Assembly: GCA_030063045.1 (NCBI GenBank)
Contig: JAQSEB010000215.1
Location: 36,651 to 100,650, forward strand
Direction of reading: 5' to 3'
DNA: 64,000 nt
Origin: Pratylenchus scribneri
Taxonomy: Eukaryota > Nematoda > Chromadorea > Rhabditida > Pratylenchidae
Each line of letters starts with the position of its first letter. The first letter of the stretch is position 1. The notes beneath the pieces were generated by a model that saw only the letters and a list, made by a program, of their open reading frames with translations, was not told where the DNA came from and made no database searches. Shown here piece after piece: positions 45,354-58,474 of the stretch. Position numbers and translations under genes: made by a program.

Positions 45354-48300
45354 TTATATAGCTCCAGTCAAATCGCCTACAAATTCTTCACCCTTTTGGT
45401 TAATTTTTTTAGGGCATGGCCGTTTCCATTCTTGACCCCGTTCATTTATCAATTTCGTGAATATCCATTTGTCGCCTTTCTGTACCGGGCAAGCAGCCTG
45501 CAAGGAAAAAATCATTAATTTAAAATATTTAAACCTAATCTAATCAACAAACATGTTTTGTTCGCAAATCGCCTTGGCCATTCCGATCCATATTGTACCA
45601 AAATACAGCATCATTAACAGAAGGCGTAATGCTCAGTCCCAATTCAGTGAAAATTGTGAGCCCACCTTTGGCTGGTTGCGAAAGCTGAATTTGAATAATA
45701 TATAAAAAATATTAAAAATGGCATACATAGAAAAGACAGGTGGCAACTCGGTTGCCCAATTTGGCCTCCATATCTAATGGGTCTTTGCCATCATCGTTAA
45801 GCACCTTAATTATGAATTTTTTTATAATTTAGAAAACGGATGGATTCCCGATGAGTTAGAAAAAATGTAAATTTAGTATTTAATGAAAGTGAATTTTAAT
45901 CATATAGATTTAAAAAAGGTTTTAAAATAACTTAATTTGACAACATCAAAAATATCCCTTTATTTTTCAACATTTTCTTAAATAACTATCAAATATATGA
46001 TGAATATTCCCATTCCCATATAATTTATTGTTTCCAACCGCCAAATCATAGTGTGGATCATAATGACCGCCAATGCCATATTTGAACACTTTCAATTTGA
46101 ATGCAGTTTCCATATCCAAATTGGTCATTGCCTCAATGCGTTTATTTAATTGCTGCACTATTGAATGGTCATCATCGCCTAGCCACATTGTTTTCGTAAT
46201 TCGATATGAGGCATAGACTGCTTCACCTTTCGCGTTCAACACAGTTGCACGAGATAACTTGGAGCGAAAATTAAATTTAATTAGAGAGAGGAGAAATAAA
46301 AGATTCAAGCTTGAGATTCGGAGTAAAAAACTAGTAAAAATATGCTTTAAAAGAAAAAAGGGAAGTTTCGGTAAACTGAAGACGGAGAATCTATAGCAGA
46401 ATTTAACACAATCTTATTCCTTATATTACTGTCGTATTATTCGTTTTTTTATCTCGAATTTATAATAATAACCTGTGGTGTTGCCAATTGTTTGACCAAT
46501 TCAATCTCCTTTTCTGAAATTACACCACGAAAAAAGACAATCAATGGCTCCAAATGAATAATTTCAACTTTCAATGGGGCCAATTTCAGGTATGATTGTT
46601 ATAAATGGTTTTTGATTTTATATAAAAATTCCTTTGCGAAACTAGAGTCCAAATGGCCCTAATTGAATTCAGTAAGCTTTTGTTGTATATTACCTAGAAT
46701 TTACTAGAAAGTAGAAAATGTATTTATATTTTAAACTCTTAAAATATTTTATCCATGGGTTTTTTGGAGTATTATAAAAGCCTTTGGCAAGTTTATTTTT
46801 TTTTATCTTCTATTCCCATTTTCTAATGGCAATGTCGGGAATATTTTTTCATATAGATGAATTAATTTTTTATCCAGCGATAATTTTCATTTTATTTAGC
46901 TTTTTTTTATAATATTACAGTAATCAATCCCAATCTTCTACGAACCTTGTCCCTCTTCAAATAGCACATTAACTTGGATGCATTTCCAGCAGTTTTGTTT
47001 GTCGTCATTTGTCCCCGACATAATTGCTTGTACCTTTCCCATGATTCAATCTTTTCCTTTTCTTCTACACTTTTTGCTTTATTTTCAGTTTGAATCGAAT
47101 TTTTTGCTTCATTAGCATAATCTTTGGAATTTGCATTCTTCGATTCTGACAGTTTCTTTCGATATAATTTCAAATTTTGCCTCCATATATCGGCGCTAGA
47201 ATGATTGGACGGTGCTAATTCTGTCAATTTTTCAGCTGTTCTCAATGCTTTATCCAAATTTCCTTGTTCGTAATGGGCGTAAGCCAAATGTTCTAAGATT
47301 TTGAGATTTAAATCCGAAACATCATATGATTGAAGTCGATCAAAGGCAGCTTGCATCCATTCAACGGTATAGAAATGGCGCTAAATTGTAAATAATTTGC
47401 ATTCGAAATTCGCAATAACTAAGCATAAGGTGGGTAATCTACTTTTTTTAATTATCTCGGTTTAAATTTTAAGCCTAACAAAGAAATTTATTGCTTTGTT
47501 ATAACTTATAACTTTATGAGCAATTATGGAAGAAAAGTATGTCCATTTCATAGTTTTTTTGAAATTATTGCCTTAAGGAGATTTCAAAGGGATTTCATTT
47601 TTATTGTTTACTTAACTATCTTCCTTCTGATTATCTTTTAAATTTTTAAACAAACTTTTAATTTGTAGGCGATTAAACCAATTTCGAAGCAATCTTCAGC
47701 GCTCAATGAAAGCAACAAATTTTCCTTCAATTCTGACATTTCATGGAATTCAACAATGAAGTTTTCTATTCCCCCATATTCTCGGATTAAATTTTCTGTT
47801 GTCATTTCGTATGTTTCTTGAAAGCGTAGAATTGCAACAGCAGCAGCCATCAAATCCTCATTTTCCGGATATTTTACCTATAATTTTTTTTGTTAAATAT
47901 AAAAGAGGATGGCAAAATTCTAATATGGTATTTAAAAATCCTTTACGACTGCCACAGATAAAAAATAAAAAAATCATATTAATGCATTTAATTTAATTAA
48001 CCGAATTAATTTTTCTTGTTGTAATGAATTTATTGGCCACAAATTTTCCGAGTCTGTCATTGGCAGTTGCAAGCAAAGAAATTATCTCCCACTGTTTTAT
48101 TAATTTTTTAACTAGCAAATAGGAATTCAGAGGATTTAAAGTTGCCGTAGAATAATGGCTGATTTGGTTGGCATATTCTTCAACAGTTCTGCAAAATAAT
48201 CTTTGGTGTATTTTATTTTTAAAATTTAACTCACCTGCTAATTTGCTCAATTCTAGCCAATTCAGGTTGAATATATTGTTCCCGGATTTGTGCAATGCTG

Positions 48301-48696
48301 AATGTATCGACCGCAAATAATTCATCTAAATCGACCATTGCATTGAAATAGAGGCCGCCATAATGTTGTTGCTTTAAACAATTATATGAAATACTATTTT
48401 TTATAGAATTGTTTTTATAAATAAATTTGGATCTTACAAATGGGTTCAAACAAATTTTATTATCTTGAATGTTTTTTAAAAAATTGGAAATTCACTCTTT
48501 TCGAAGCTCGCTGTTGGCCAATTCCTCCAACTGATTCGGTTAATTTCGTTTTGTATTTATCGGTAAAAAATGAAGAAGAAAATTTGTTGTAAAGTTGAAA
48601 CCATTCATCATGAATCAAAATAATGTTGAGACAAAAAATTGCGGCTAAAATGAAGCCAAACGACTCAATATTTAATTTGTTTTGAGAAATGCTCAT
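45354..48696 (-). CDS. Prolyl 4-hydroxylase alpha subunit
   Basis: A spliced enzyme that hydroxylates procollagen prolines in the ER using Fe(II), 2-oxoglutarate and ascorbate, normally with protein disulfide isomerase as beta subunit. The start at 48696 gives a hydrophobic signal/anchor (FGFILAAIFCLNIILIH). The N-terminal P4HA dimerisation region follows (FNAMVDLDELF, YIQPELARIEQI, about 48230-48400). The peptide-substrate TPR region is at about 47160-47400 (LEHLAYAHYEQGNLDKAL), with a CRGQ motif near 47010. The catalytic domain has SRATVLNAKGE (46240), the iron ligands in HYDPHYD (about 46041-46062), GNRVATCLFY (about 45730-45760), and RTKHAACPVQKGDKW (about 45480-45560). The last supplies the distal His and the Lys ten residues on that binds 2-oxoglutarate. 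It ends at 45354. Such genes are needed for cuticle collagen in nematodes (dpy-18/phy group). Confidence 0.9.
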
Positions 48697-50260
48697 TTTA
48701 GTGGATTTAAAATGAATTAATAAATATAGTATAAAGATTTTTATGATTAAATACTCAATCTATCATAAAATTCGAGGCAATTTGGGTGGCATGGACAATT
48801 TTTTTGGTTTTTTGTTTAAACTAATTTTAATGAAAAATTTTGGATAATGAAAGACAGATGGACAAATAAAAATGGTCTCTTTTCTCTATTTTCGGTGAAG
48901 CCAACGAATTTGTTTGATTTATTTAAAAGCCGATTTTCATTCCGCTCGTTATTCTTATTAGGCTAACAAATTTTTTTCTATAATATAATTATAATTTTTA
49001 ATTAATTAATTTTATAAAATAACGAATGGACATTGTGTCTTATCAGCAGAAGTTAAATGATTAAATATTGAAATAAAGTTGAGGATCACCATCACCATTA
49101 AATATTAGAATCGGCGTACGATTTTCGGGGGCGGGTTTGAATATGGATTAGTACTAAAGTGGAAGAAATTACACAAGCTGAAACGTTGCCATTGCTTCTC
49201 TAAAACGATACATTAAATTATGGTCACCGTTCCTGCTATTTATTTGAAATTTGTTCTTTGGAAAATACAAAATACTACTCTCATCAATTGTCGTTTTATA
49301 TTGAATTTTGCTCCATTCTATGACAAGAAAAATTATGACCAAATTTGCTCAAAATTTTATTTTTAATTTTCGTATCCTATTTAGGCACAATCAATATAAA
49401 AAGGTCTTTCCGGCTAAATTAATTAGTTAGCTTAAAAAATTTTCCTTATTTTTTAAAATTTATTTTTATTATAATTTCTCACTTTATTGATGGCCGTCTA
49501 TTTTTGGCAATTATTACAGTCTACCTATATTATTTATTAGTAATTTTCCATTTTTTACACTTTCATTCGACACGCGAAAGTCAAAGTCAAAAACTCAACT
49601 ATGAAAAATGGTCCTCTTTTTGAAGAAACGATAAAAGCAAAAAGATAGGCTCTTTAGTAAGGCGATGGATTTTCCCCAAGGGAATTTGCTTTTCTATGGA
49701 ATAGACAATAGATGGACTGGGAATGGGAAGTGGGAACTGGAAAGGAGCGGAAACTAAAAATGTCAAAAACTTCATAGATGAGATTCCCATATTTCGATAC
49801 TTTTATGTCTTACAAAAACAGTCGATAAGTTTAATCACGATTAAATCCACATCCCAAAATGTGGTTAAGTGTTAAATTTTGAATAAAAATAAAGCATCCA
49901 AGAATGAGAATATCCGGTTCTTCTGGAGAGAATGTTTATGGATTCTACTGGTTTATTATTTCACCGTTCTTCTTATTCATATCCCTCATTTTCTCGAGGC
50001 TCTTTTTCTCATCAGCTAATTTTTAAATTTGATGGATAGCTCTGACCTCTGGAAATGCCCTTATTTTAGATTTTTAATTATTAATATTTCGTTTTATTTC
50101 ACTTCTTTATAGTTGAAAATAATTTTTCGTTGTCTTTAAATTCGCGATTGTATAATGTATAGAGAGTTTTTTATTCTTTAATCCTTGGTTCTACATATTA
50201 TACTAGATAAGTTCTTAATTTTTTGGTTAATTTAGATAAATAATTAAATAATTTCTTTTC
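48697..50260. other. Intergenic, nothing recognised
   Basis: About 1.5 kb of AT-rich sequence between the divergently read prolyl hydroxylase and channel genes. It must hold both promoters. No frame, repeat or RNA gene stands out. Confidence 0.4.
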
Positions 50261-53200
50261 ATGATACGATTTATATTCAGATTCATGTTTTCTCTCCAAA
50301 TATTCCTAATATTACTCCTGTTCTGCTCCTCGCTTTTTTTAATTGTAAGTTTTAATTTAAACAAATGGTCAAATAAGCCGATATGCATCAAAAAGGAAAA
50401 TCCATTCAGAAACTTAGCTGTAATAGTAAAATGGATTTATATTTATCTAATGCTATATTTAAATTAAAAAAGTTTAACGGATAAAATGTATGGATTTTCC
50501 TTTTTTTGGCTATTGTCTCTTAATTAACCTGAAAAAGCTGTGCATAAAAATGGCATTTACAAATTAGTAATTTTTTAAAATTTTAGACTGATGCCGTCCA
50601 TGGCCATCATTATATCAGAAAAGCTGGACAGCGGAGAATGGATTCAGAAACTGAATTGGAGGAAGAATTAGATTCGGATGCCGAGGAAGAAGTCGGAATT
50701 ATAATAGTCATTGATAATTATATTTTTTGATATAGGCTTTAGTTGAACGGATCCTTTCAATTTCCAATGTGGATCCTATGATAATGGAAAATGAGCTGGA
50801 ATCAGAAGAACAAATACGGAATACACAACAACAATTTGGAAAGGACACAATGTTCGAACAGGTACTGGACGCAAAATTCATCAACATAAAATTTTTATGA
50901 ATTTCTTTAATAAAATTTTCTATTTTATCAGGGTGAAACAAGAGATTTTCTTCACTTCCTTCGAAGAATAAATTACGATCATAGACAATGTCCGCCACAG
51001 AACAATGGTGAACCTGTGTTAATTTCTGTTTCTGTGGTTATTTCCAACATACGCGCGGTCTCGGAAGTCACAATGGTCAAATAGCATTTACATTTTGCAT
51101 TTCTTTCGTAATTTTATAGGATTATAGCTTGGAAATGTTTTATCGCGAAAGTTGGCTGGATGAACGATTACGCTATGATATTTTGGACTTCAGAAACAAA
51201 AGCGAATTGGCACTCCATGAATCTTACGCAGTAAATGAAAAATATTTTCCAAAATTAGAATAGTTGACAATTATATTTTTTATAGAATTTTCTCTGGCAC
51301 CCCGATACTTTTATGCCCAATGCAATTGCGTCAAAAAACCCCAGAAAACAGTCCATTTCACATCGATCACTCTTAAGGTTTAATTCCTTATAATGTAATA
51401 AAATTGAATATTTTTAAGACTTCAAGCTGATGGCCAGATCCTTTATTCTCGTCGCCTCTCAGTTGTTGCTGAGTATGTAATTACCTATAAAAATAAAATT
51501 ATTATTTTCTCTCTTAAAGGTGCCCCATGGATTTAACATTGGCATGTTTATTTGATCTAAATTCATTTTTTGAATTTTACAGTTTCCTTTTGACTCTCAA
51601 ATTTGCAAATTGGGCATAGAAAGCTGTAAATCACTGAATTTATAATTTTAACTGAAAATTATTTCCCCCTCAAAGATGGTTACACTTCGGAACAAGTTCG
51701 TTATGGATGGTCACATGGAAAACGGGCTGCACTAAAATTGCTTAAAATACGCTTGCCCGATTTCCGAATCAAAGAAGCATTTGTCACATCACAAATGGAA
51801 AGCTATGCAACTGGTTATATAATTTTCTATTTTTTTCATACCATTCAAATAGGTGTCTACAAGCATAGGTATAGGTACATAAATTTTTAACTTTCCACCC
51901 ACAAGGCTTTGCCTAAAGCATCTATTTGAGTCGAGTAATTTCTCTACAAAATGGCTTTATTTATTTATTCAAATTTCAAAAAAAAATGAATAAAAGATGC
52001 CCTTTCCTCAAAAATATAAAAGCCCATTCTCCTATTTTTAACGGTAAATCTATTGGCTAATGCCTTCGATGAGAGGCAAAAATGTATGCAGTAAAATGGA
52101 TAAATAGCCCATTAACGGATGGTCACTCTGATTCTGATTTATTAAAATTACAAAATAACTGAATTCTGATTTATTCCAAATCCAAATTTAAATTCAGGCA
52201 ATTACAGTCGGCTTTATGTTTGCTTTATATTTTCACGCTCTGCTGGATTTTGTTTCCTTCAGCTCATTATTCCATCCACTGCGGTTGTGATTACATCATG
52301 GATTTCCCTTTGGCTCGAGAATGAAACGAGTTTTCAAGTAAATTTATATTTCAATAGCTTAAATTTAAAAAAATTTCATTCATCTCTTTCAGGACATGAT
52401 CTCAATCATTCTTACAATCACTTTTCTTCTCTTTTCCTACAATGAGGTTAATCTTTTAATATCTGTATGTTTAATTTGAGAAAAGAAAATAAATAAATTA
52501 GTCCAACTAGAACCCTATTTTGACCCGCTTATCATAAATTATATCCACTTTAAATTTTATTCCGTAAATTCAAAGTGATATGTGAAAAACAACTTTTCCT
52601 AGGTCATGCCGAGAGTAAGCTATTTGAAAGCATTGGATATTTGGTTAGCTGTATGTTTTTTATTGGTAATTTTTAAATATTTTTATATTTATTCAAATAA
52701 ATTTTCAGGTATTTTTGTCCTTAATCAAATTGGCCATAATGAAATATATGAGACAAAGACTTAGAATGGAAAATCCATTGATCAGGTAAATAATAATTAA
52801 TATATTCCGGGAAATTTATGAATATTCTCACTAGTAATAATCAGCATCCAATAATCGCCAATGTTCTACCAATTATGAATCCAGAATGTCTTATTGAACA
52901 AATTGACCCCAAACAATTTTGTTCATCTGAAAGACCATCACGTGGAAGCATTAATTCAAAAATCCATCGCCCTCCAACTCCACCCCCTCATCTACGAACA
53001 ATAATTTCCAATTGGCATCGACAATCTCCAATGGAGAAACAAAGAAAAAGCCGCCCAAGTCCTCCTTCAGCAGCTAGAAGTTTCGCTAATGAGGATGGCA
53101 GAGGACATCGTCGGTCAATTGCCTCAAATGGACTAGAATATATTCTCCAACCAATGGCACAAATTTTGGCCCATCAAGCGGTCAATGTTGGAAGAGATGG

Positions 53201-54256
53201 AAGTTTTGGAAGTAGTTATGGCACTAGAAGTGCTACACATATTCCCCATCCCCAATATCAACCTCCAATTTCAACACTCGCCTCTTCATCACTCAATCTC
53301 CCTTTAAGCCAAAGTTCATTGAGGCAATTACATCAGCATCAGATTTTTCAAATTCAGCAACAATTGCAATTGCAAGTAATTGAACTAATTTTTCATAATT
53401 TCCCTTCAGTACTAATTTTAATTTTTTTAATAATTTTAAGGCGCAAATGGAAAATAACGAATTGCTGCACCAAGCACAAATACAAGCACTTCGGGCAGAG
53501 AAGAAAAGAAGAAGACGTGAAAGGGCACGGAAAGAAAAATCTGCTATTAAAAGCCGCAAAAATAATGTGCAGTTGGATGTTAATAGAAATCAAAAATGTT
53601 TGTCCATTTAAAAGATAAAAAACTAATTTTTTTTTTAATAAAGCACCCATCTCTCCAATTAATTCAATTCGCATTGGCATTGAGGAATCCGACAGCTGTT
53701 CGTCATCAGATAATGAATCCGTTGGCTCTGAATACAATGACAAAAAGAAGTAATTATAATAATTCTTTTTCTAGATAAATAGGGGCGCGCTTTTTATTTT
53801 TTATGCTCATCAGCAAATCTGAATAAAATGTTTTATTTAAATTTTGGCCACACATAATCGACCATGAATCTATTTATTTATTCAATAATATAGATCGATT
53901 CATTATTTTTTTTATCATTATATACCTATGATTAACATTTATGTTTTCATAAGCTATTCTATTATTAGTATCATAAAAAGATTTTGCTCCATTAACTGAA
54001 ACCCATGGGGCTATTATATAAAGCAAATAAATTCATTTCAACAATTAAAATTCCTTCGATAAAAAATCTTTTTAAGATTCTTCTGCTTCGATCAATTTGG
54101 CAATATCGAATTTTCAGCCCAATTTATGCGACGCTTCCATTGGCTTTCCCAAGTTCGGAGCAATAATAATATAATGATTAATATAATTTCAGATGAGTTT
54201 CTTTTTTGGTTTTGTCTTATTTTGTTTGTATTTCTTTCTGGTTTATCCAAATAGTC
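50261..54256 (+). CDS. Divergent Cys-loop ligand-gated ion channel (LGC-type)
   Basis: A multi-exon pentameric receptor subunit. A signal peptide ([20 protein letters not shown]) starts at 50261. An acidic stretch ([15 protein letters not shown]) is unusual at this place. The ligand-binding domain has [20 protein letters not shown] and the Cys-loop [15 protein letters not shown] (51521 to about 51615). M1 to M3 lie at about 52190-52790: [13 protein letters not shown], an M2 exon with [16 protein letters not shown], and [13 protein letters not shown] before M3. M2 lacks the PAR motif that precedes it in anion-selective relatives and has ENETSFQ instead. A long Pro/Ser/Gln-rich cytoplasmic loop spans about 52800-53750. 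A probable M4 (LPLAF, then [15 protein letters not shown]) ends at a TAG at 54256. The ligand and selectivity are unknown. Exon joins before M4 are uncertain. Confidence 0.8.
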
Positions 54257-55207
54257 GGACAACTACTATAGGTAAAAATGTTTTTAAAGAAAAAAAAACA
54301 ATTTTTAAAAATACTAGATCCGGCTTGCCGCCGAGAAGATGTGGAATGGTTTGTTTAGGAAAAAAATATTATAAAAATATAATTTCCCCTTTAGGTTTGC
54401 TTCTATCCCAACATGAATTCAGCCGAAGAATTAAATAATAATGAATTATAATTTGATAAATGAAGTTATTTTATAAATTACCAAAGATTTGAAATAGCAA
54501 TTTAGTTCAATTTAATATTAATAAATTAGCATATAAATAAAAATAATTGCAGACATTCTAAATTAATTATCATACTTGGATATATGGATATATATATATA
54601 TATTTATGAAATTATTCATTCTAATCTGATTTTAAAAATTTAAATTGATAAATTCACGGGTATCAAAAATAATAAATTTTATAGTAAAATTAAAAAATAT
54701 AATTTAGTCAAGTATATGCTTCTATAAAATGGATAAAATCTTATAATATAAAATGAATCTATTTAAAAAATTATTTTGTGAATTAAATGAGACAAAACAA
54801 AAATGATTTTAATCCAAATAAATTACAGAGATAATTCGCAAAAATTTGCGTGAAGTAAAATTAATGCAGATTTATTTATAGACTGTTTTTAATTTGTTTA
54901 AGGTAAAAGTTAGATTTAATTCACTCCTAATTAATTTTCTCTAAACCCGGTAAATACGAAATTATTATCTCATTAATCGACATATCCTCTTTGAAATAAA
55001 AATCTGAAAATCCATCCCAGGAAACTTGTGGATTCCGGCTTCCGAACGAGTTTAGTGAAAGTAATTAAAATTGGCAAAAATTAAAAATTTGAATTGTTTG
55101 GATTTTGAATTAATAGTTAATTTTTTGAAAATCAATTGATTTGGGATTGGGAATTGATAATGGATAAAATTTATTGAAATTTAAATAATTCGTAATTTTT
55201 AATATTA
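54257..55207. other. AT-rich intergenic region
   Basis: Lies between the 3' ends of the convergent channel and transporter genes. It includes a short AT dinucleotide run near 54588-54602. No gene is recognised. Confidence 0.4.
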
Positions 55208-57808
55208 TTAGATTCTTTTGGTAATTTCAATCACAATGAAAAGCGAAGCAATGCTAAAGAAGAAGGCACTATAGGCAAGAAACTGAAAATGTGCAAATTA
55301 TGGAATTTGTTAAATTGAATATTTTTGACTTGTCCTTCAATGTCCATTCGAAACAGTCCATTTTTGTCGACAATGACAAGGGTGAAAATTGTTTGGGCCA
55401 AAACAGCAAGGAATGAATTTTAAACCAAAAACGAGGCCATAGAATTTGGAAGAAAAATTTGTCGCGATCAAATTGCTAAAAATTAAATGTTAATTTGTCT
55501 AATTTAAATAAAGTAAATTGCCCTTTTAGAATTTTTTAATTTTGCCACGAGTGGATGGATCATTGTGGAATATTTGATAACTGACTTAAAAATAAAGTTA
55601 TTAAAATATTTGGAAACTACACTAAACATTTTAAATAACGAAATTTATAAAATTTTAAATCCTTCCTTAATAAATAGCTATAATGCTGGAAAAAAAAGAA
55701 TTTGCCAAACTCACTATAAATTACTCTAGAAATATGATTAAAAATTTTTAGTTTTGATGATAATATCAAGAATTTAACAATTATAAAATCCTCAAAAATA
55801 ACCTTGAAATTGCCATCAAAACATTGAACATTGCATAGATCAATGAATAGAGTACATAATCCACAAAAATATTCCCAAAATGTATCATCGCAAAGAACAT
55901 TAAGCCAATGAATGCCGTGGAGCCAACAAACACTCCAAATTCATGCCGTTCCCATTCAAGTGGAATATATTGAAGAAGAAATATACTAAAAGCAGCTGAA
56001 ATATTTGGGAAACGAATTTTAGGGTGTATCTCATCTCAACATTTTCGCAAGTCGATTAATTGTACTATTTTACAACATTTTTCAATTTTAAGAATGAATT
56101 CGTTTTAATTTCACTGATGAATTGCTATAAAATTGTCTGGATCCAGTGAAAATGTAGAAACGGGTTCAGCTTAAAATTCTCATTCACCTAAAAGTTTAAA
56201 AATGAAGAATAAAATTATCATTTTTCTCAGTAAATTTTCATAAAGGATGAATGAATTGACATATTTATGAGCTCATTTATCGATGGAAAATATTTGGCTA
56301 TTCTATAAAAGATCAAATTATTTGAAAAGATTTGGTGCTCTAATTAAAAGTTTTGAGGTTGCAAGGCTTAAATCAATATCCATTCCATACATATTCAAAA
56401 TATAACCCAGTGAAACTTTTATTCTCTTTTTAATTTAAAATACCGTACAAAGGAGGGTGTTTGCACTTTCCACGAAGCCATTCCAAATTTGCTCCTTTTG
56501 TAATTGCCGATGTGCCCATAGAATTTGGATATAATTCATCACCTTTGAGAATGATTTATAATTTATAAATGTAATTCGAAAATTGAAATGAACCTGATAA
56601 ATTCCGCATTGCACAAGAATGGACCAAAGTGACCAACGAAAGACAAGTGGATTTTTGTAATGATGGAGGAATTTTTTCTGTCGAAAAATTTAATATTTTA
56701 TTAAGTTTTGAATTTCTCGTTATATTTAAGCAATTTTGTAAATTCCATATTTTATTTTTATTAAAAGAACATTTCAATTTCTACCTTTATTTGAGTACAA
56801 ATTCGCCGAAAATATTTGCATGCCTTCTGCTGTTCTCCTTTTTCAAAAGTTTGGCCATTTTTATTTGCCAATAATGAATCTTCTTCGCTTAATTTTGAAG
56901 TTTCAATTTTCATTGGAATTTTTGTCTGTTCATTGACAGTCAAATTTGTTCCATATTTTTGTTCATTTTCGATGATGGAATTATCTGCTGGTAATTTTGA
57001 CGTTTTTGTGGGTTTGGCAAAAGGTAATGCCAAAGAGATTGGCACAATTAAAATGGCCGGCACAAGTGTTATCTGAAAAATTCACAATAAATATTTTATA
57101 TCATTTTAATTATAATAATTTCTTTGCAAAGACCTGATTAAGTAACAAATAATCGCCTAAATTTGTGGAGATCAAAATTTGCCCCAGGGAATATGCTGTA
57201 AATTTGCCGATCATGGATGCCGTCCGAACATATGATGTAATTCTTTTGTAATGTTTCTTTTTCACAATTGCATACAAATATGAAAAATAGGCAATATCAG
57301 CAGAGGTTGCAATTCCTAAAAGAAGGGAAAAAATTTATTTTCTCTAGGCTTTTGTTTTTAATCATAAATTTTTTTTATATTTTCTTTCATACAAAAATTG
57401 ACCAAAAGAAATCTGCATTAATTGCATGTGAAAAATGGTAGTGCCGAGCAAAAGAAGAAGCCAAGTGCTAACAAGGGCTATCGCCTCTAGCACTAAAATT
57501 GGCTTAAAGCGTAGAAAATCGGTGCAAACAAAAATTGGAATCTACAAGGAAATAAGTTTTACGTTTACTAAAAATTTTTCAAATTTTATAAAAGAAATTT
57601 TATAAAATTATAATTAAGAAAATATCCTTTCCATAGAGATCAAATTTGCATACGTCCAAAATGGGTAGATTTGGCTATTCACTTCCCGATTTGTAAAATT
57701 TTTGAATTCGGCTGATTCGAGAAAGGGTGTCAGAAAAGGTGTGCCAGGTCTAAATTTCCGAAGTACTCCAAAACAACAAACAAGTGCCACTGTCAATTTC
57801 CAATGCAT
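55208..57808 (-). CDS. SLC19-family (thiamine/folate-type) transporter
   Basis: A multi-pass plasma-membrane carrier. The start at 57808 gives MHWKLTVALVCCFGVLRKFR followed by PGTPFLTPFL and YPFWTYANL, close to the FRPSEPFLTPYL and YPVWTY signatures of SLC19 proteins. Next come a FVCTDFLRFKPILVLEAIAL block, then ADIAYFSYLYAIVKKKHYKR and VTSYVRTASMIGKF-like sequence. A hydrophilic central loop (about 56770-57000) is rich in Lys, Glu and Thr. The second half has RWSLWSILVQCGIYQV, MNYIQILWAHRQLQ and a FVGSTAFIGLMFF segment. The last exon ends in IEITKRI with a TAA at 55208. Family members carry thiamine, folate or related vitamins; the substrate cannot be told from sequence. Exons are separated by introns of varied length. 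Confidence 0.85.
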
Positions 57809-58156
57809 TTTTGAAATGAAAAATATTTCTAAAAAAATAAGTTAATTAATTTTTATTACATTTTTCAATTGATAAATTTATTGATAAATTTATTTATAAT
57901 TAAATCAAATATTCTTTATTTTTGATGATTATTAATTTAAAAAATTAGAAAAAAAATTAGAAAAAAATTTACATTTTTTATTATTAAATGAAAGGGGATA
58001 AGGAGAAAAAAATTGGCCAAAAATCAATATTAGGGCATTGAGGCCTTTCTCTCAATGGACTCTGGGCCAGCAAAAAAAAAATGAAATAGATGGAAGGAGG
58101 ACAACTCTCGGTTTCCCTTCTTCATCAAAAGCAACGAAAACACCCACCGGCTGTAA
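57809..58156. other. Spacer left of the Harbinger element
   Basis: Upstream region of the transporter gene. A short frame near 58090 (MEGGQLSVSLLHQKQRK) runs into the element and is not supported. TAA at 58154-58156 is the left target site of the element. Confidence 0.35.
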
Positions 58157-58474
58157 GGCCCTGTACAGACTTGGTGACAGGTATCACCTCACCACGCTAT
58201 TTTCTTTCTCTATTTCTTGCCTCACAAGTGGTGAGTGGTTGGTGTACATACTTTTTCCCGCCCTCTTGTGAGTTGTGAGGCTCACATAGTGAGTCGTTGC
58301 GAATACCTTCACCAATTTTTTTAAACCGGTTTTTCTCATCAATTTCGTGGCCTAATCTCGTTCAAATTAATTCCATATAAAGTAAATCGACTATGGAGAA
58401 TCCAAAAAATTTATTTACAAATTTCTAAAAAATTTTCTAACCCCTGAAATGCAATAAATTTTACTTTTTCAGCT

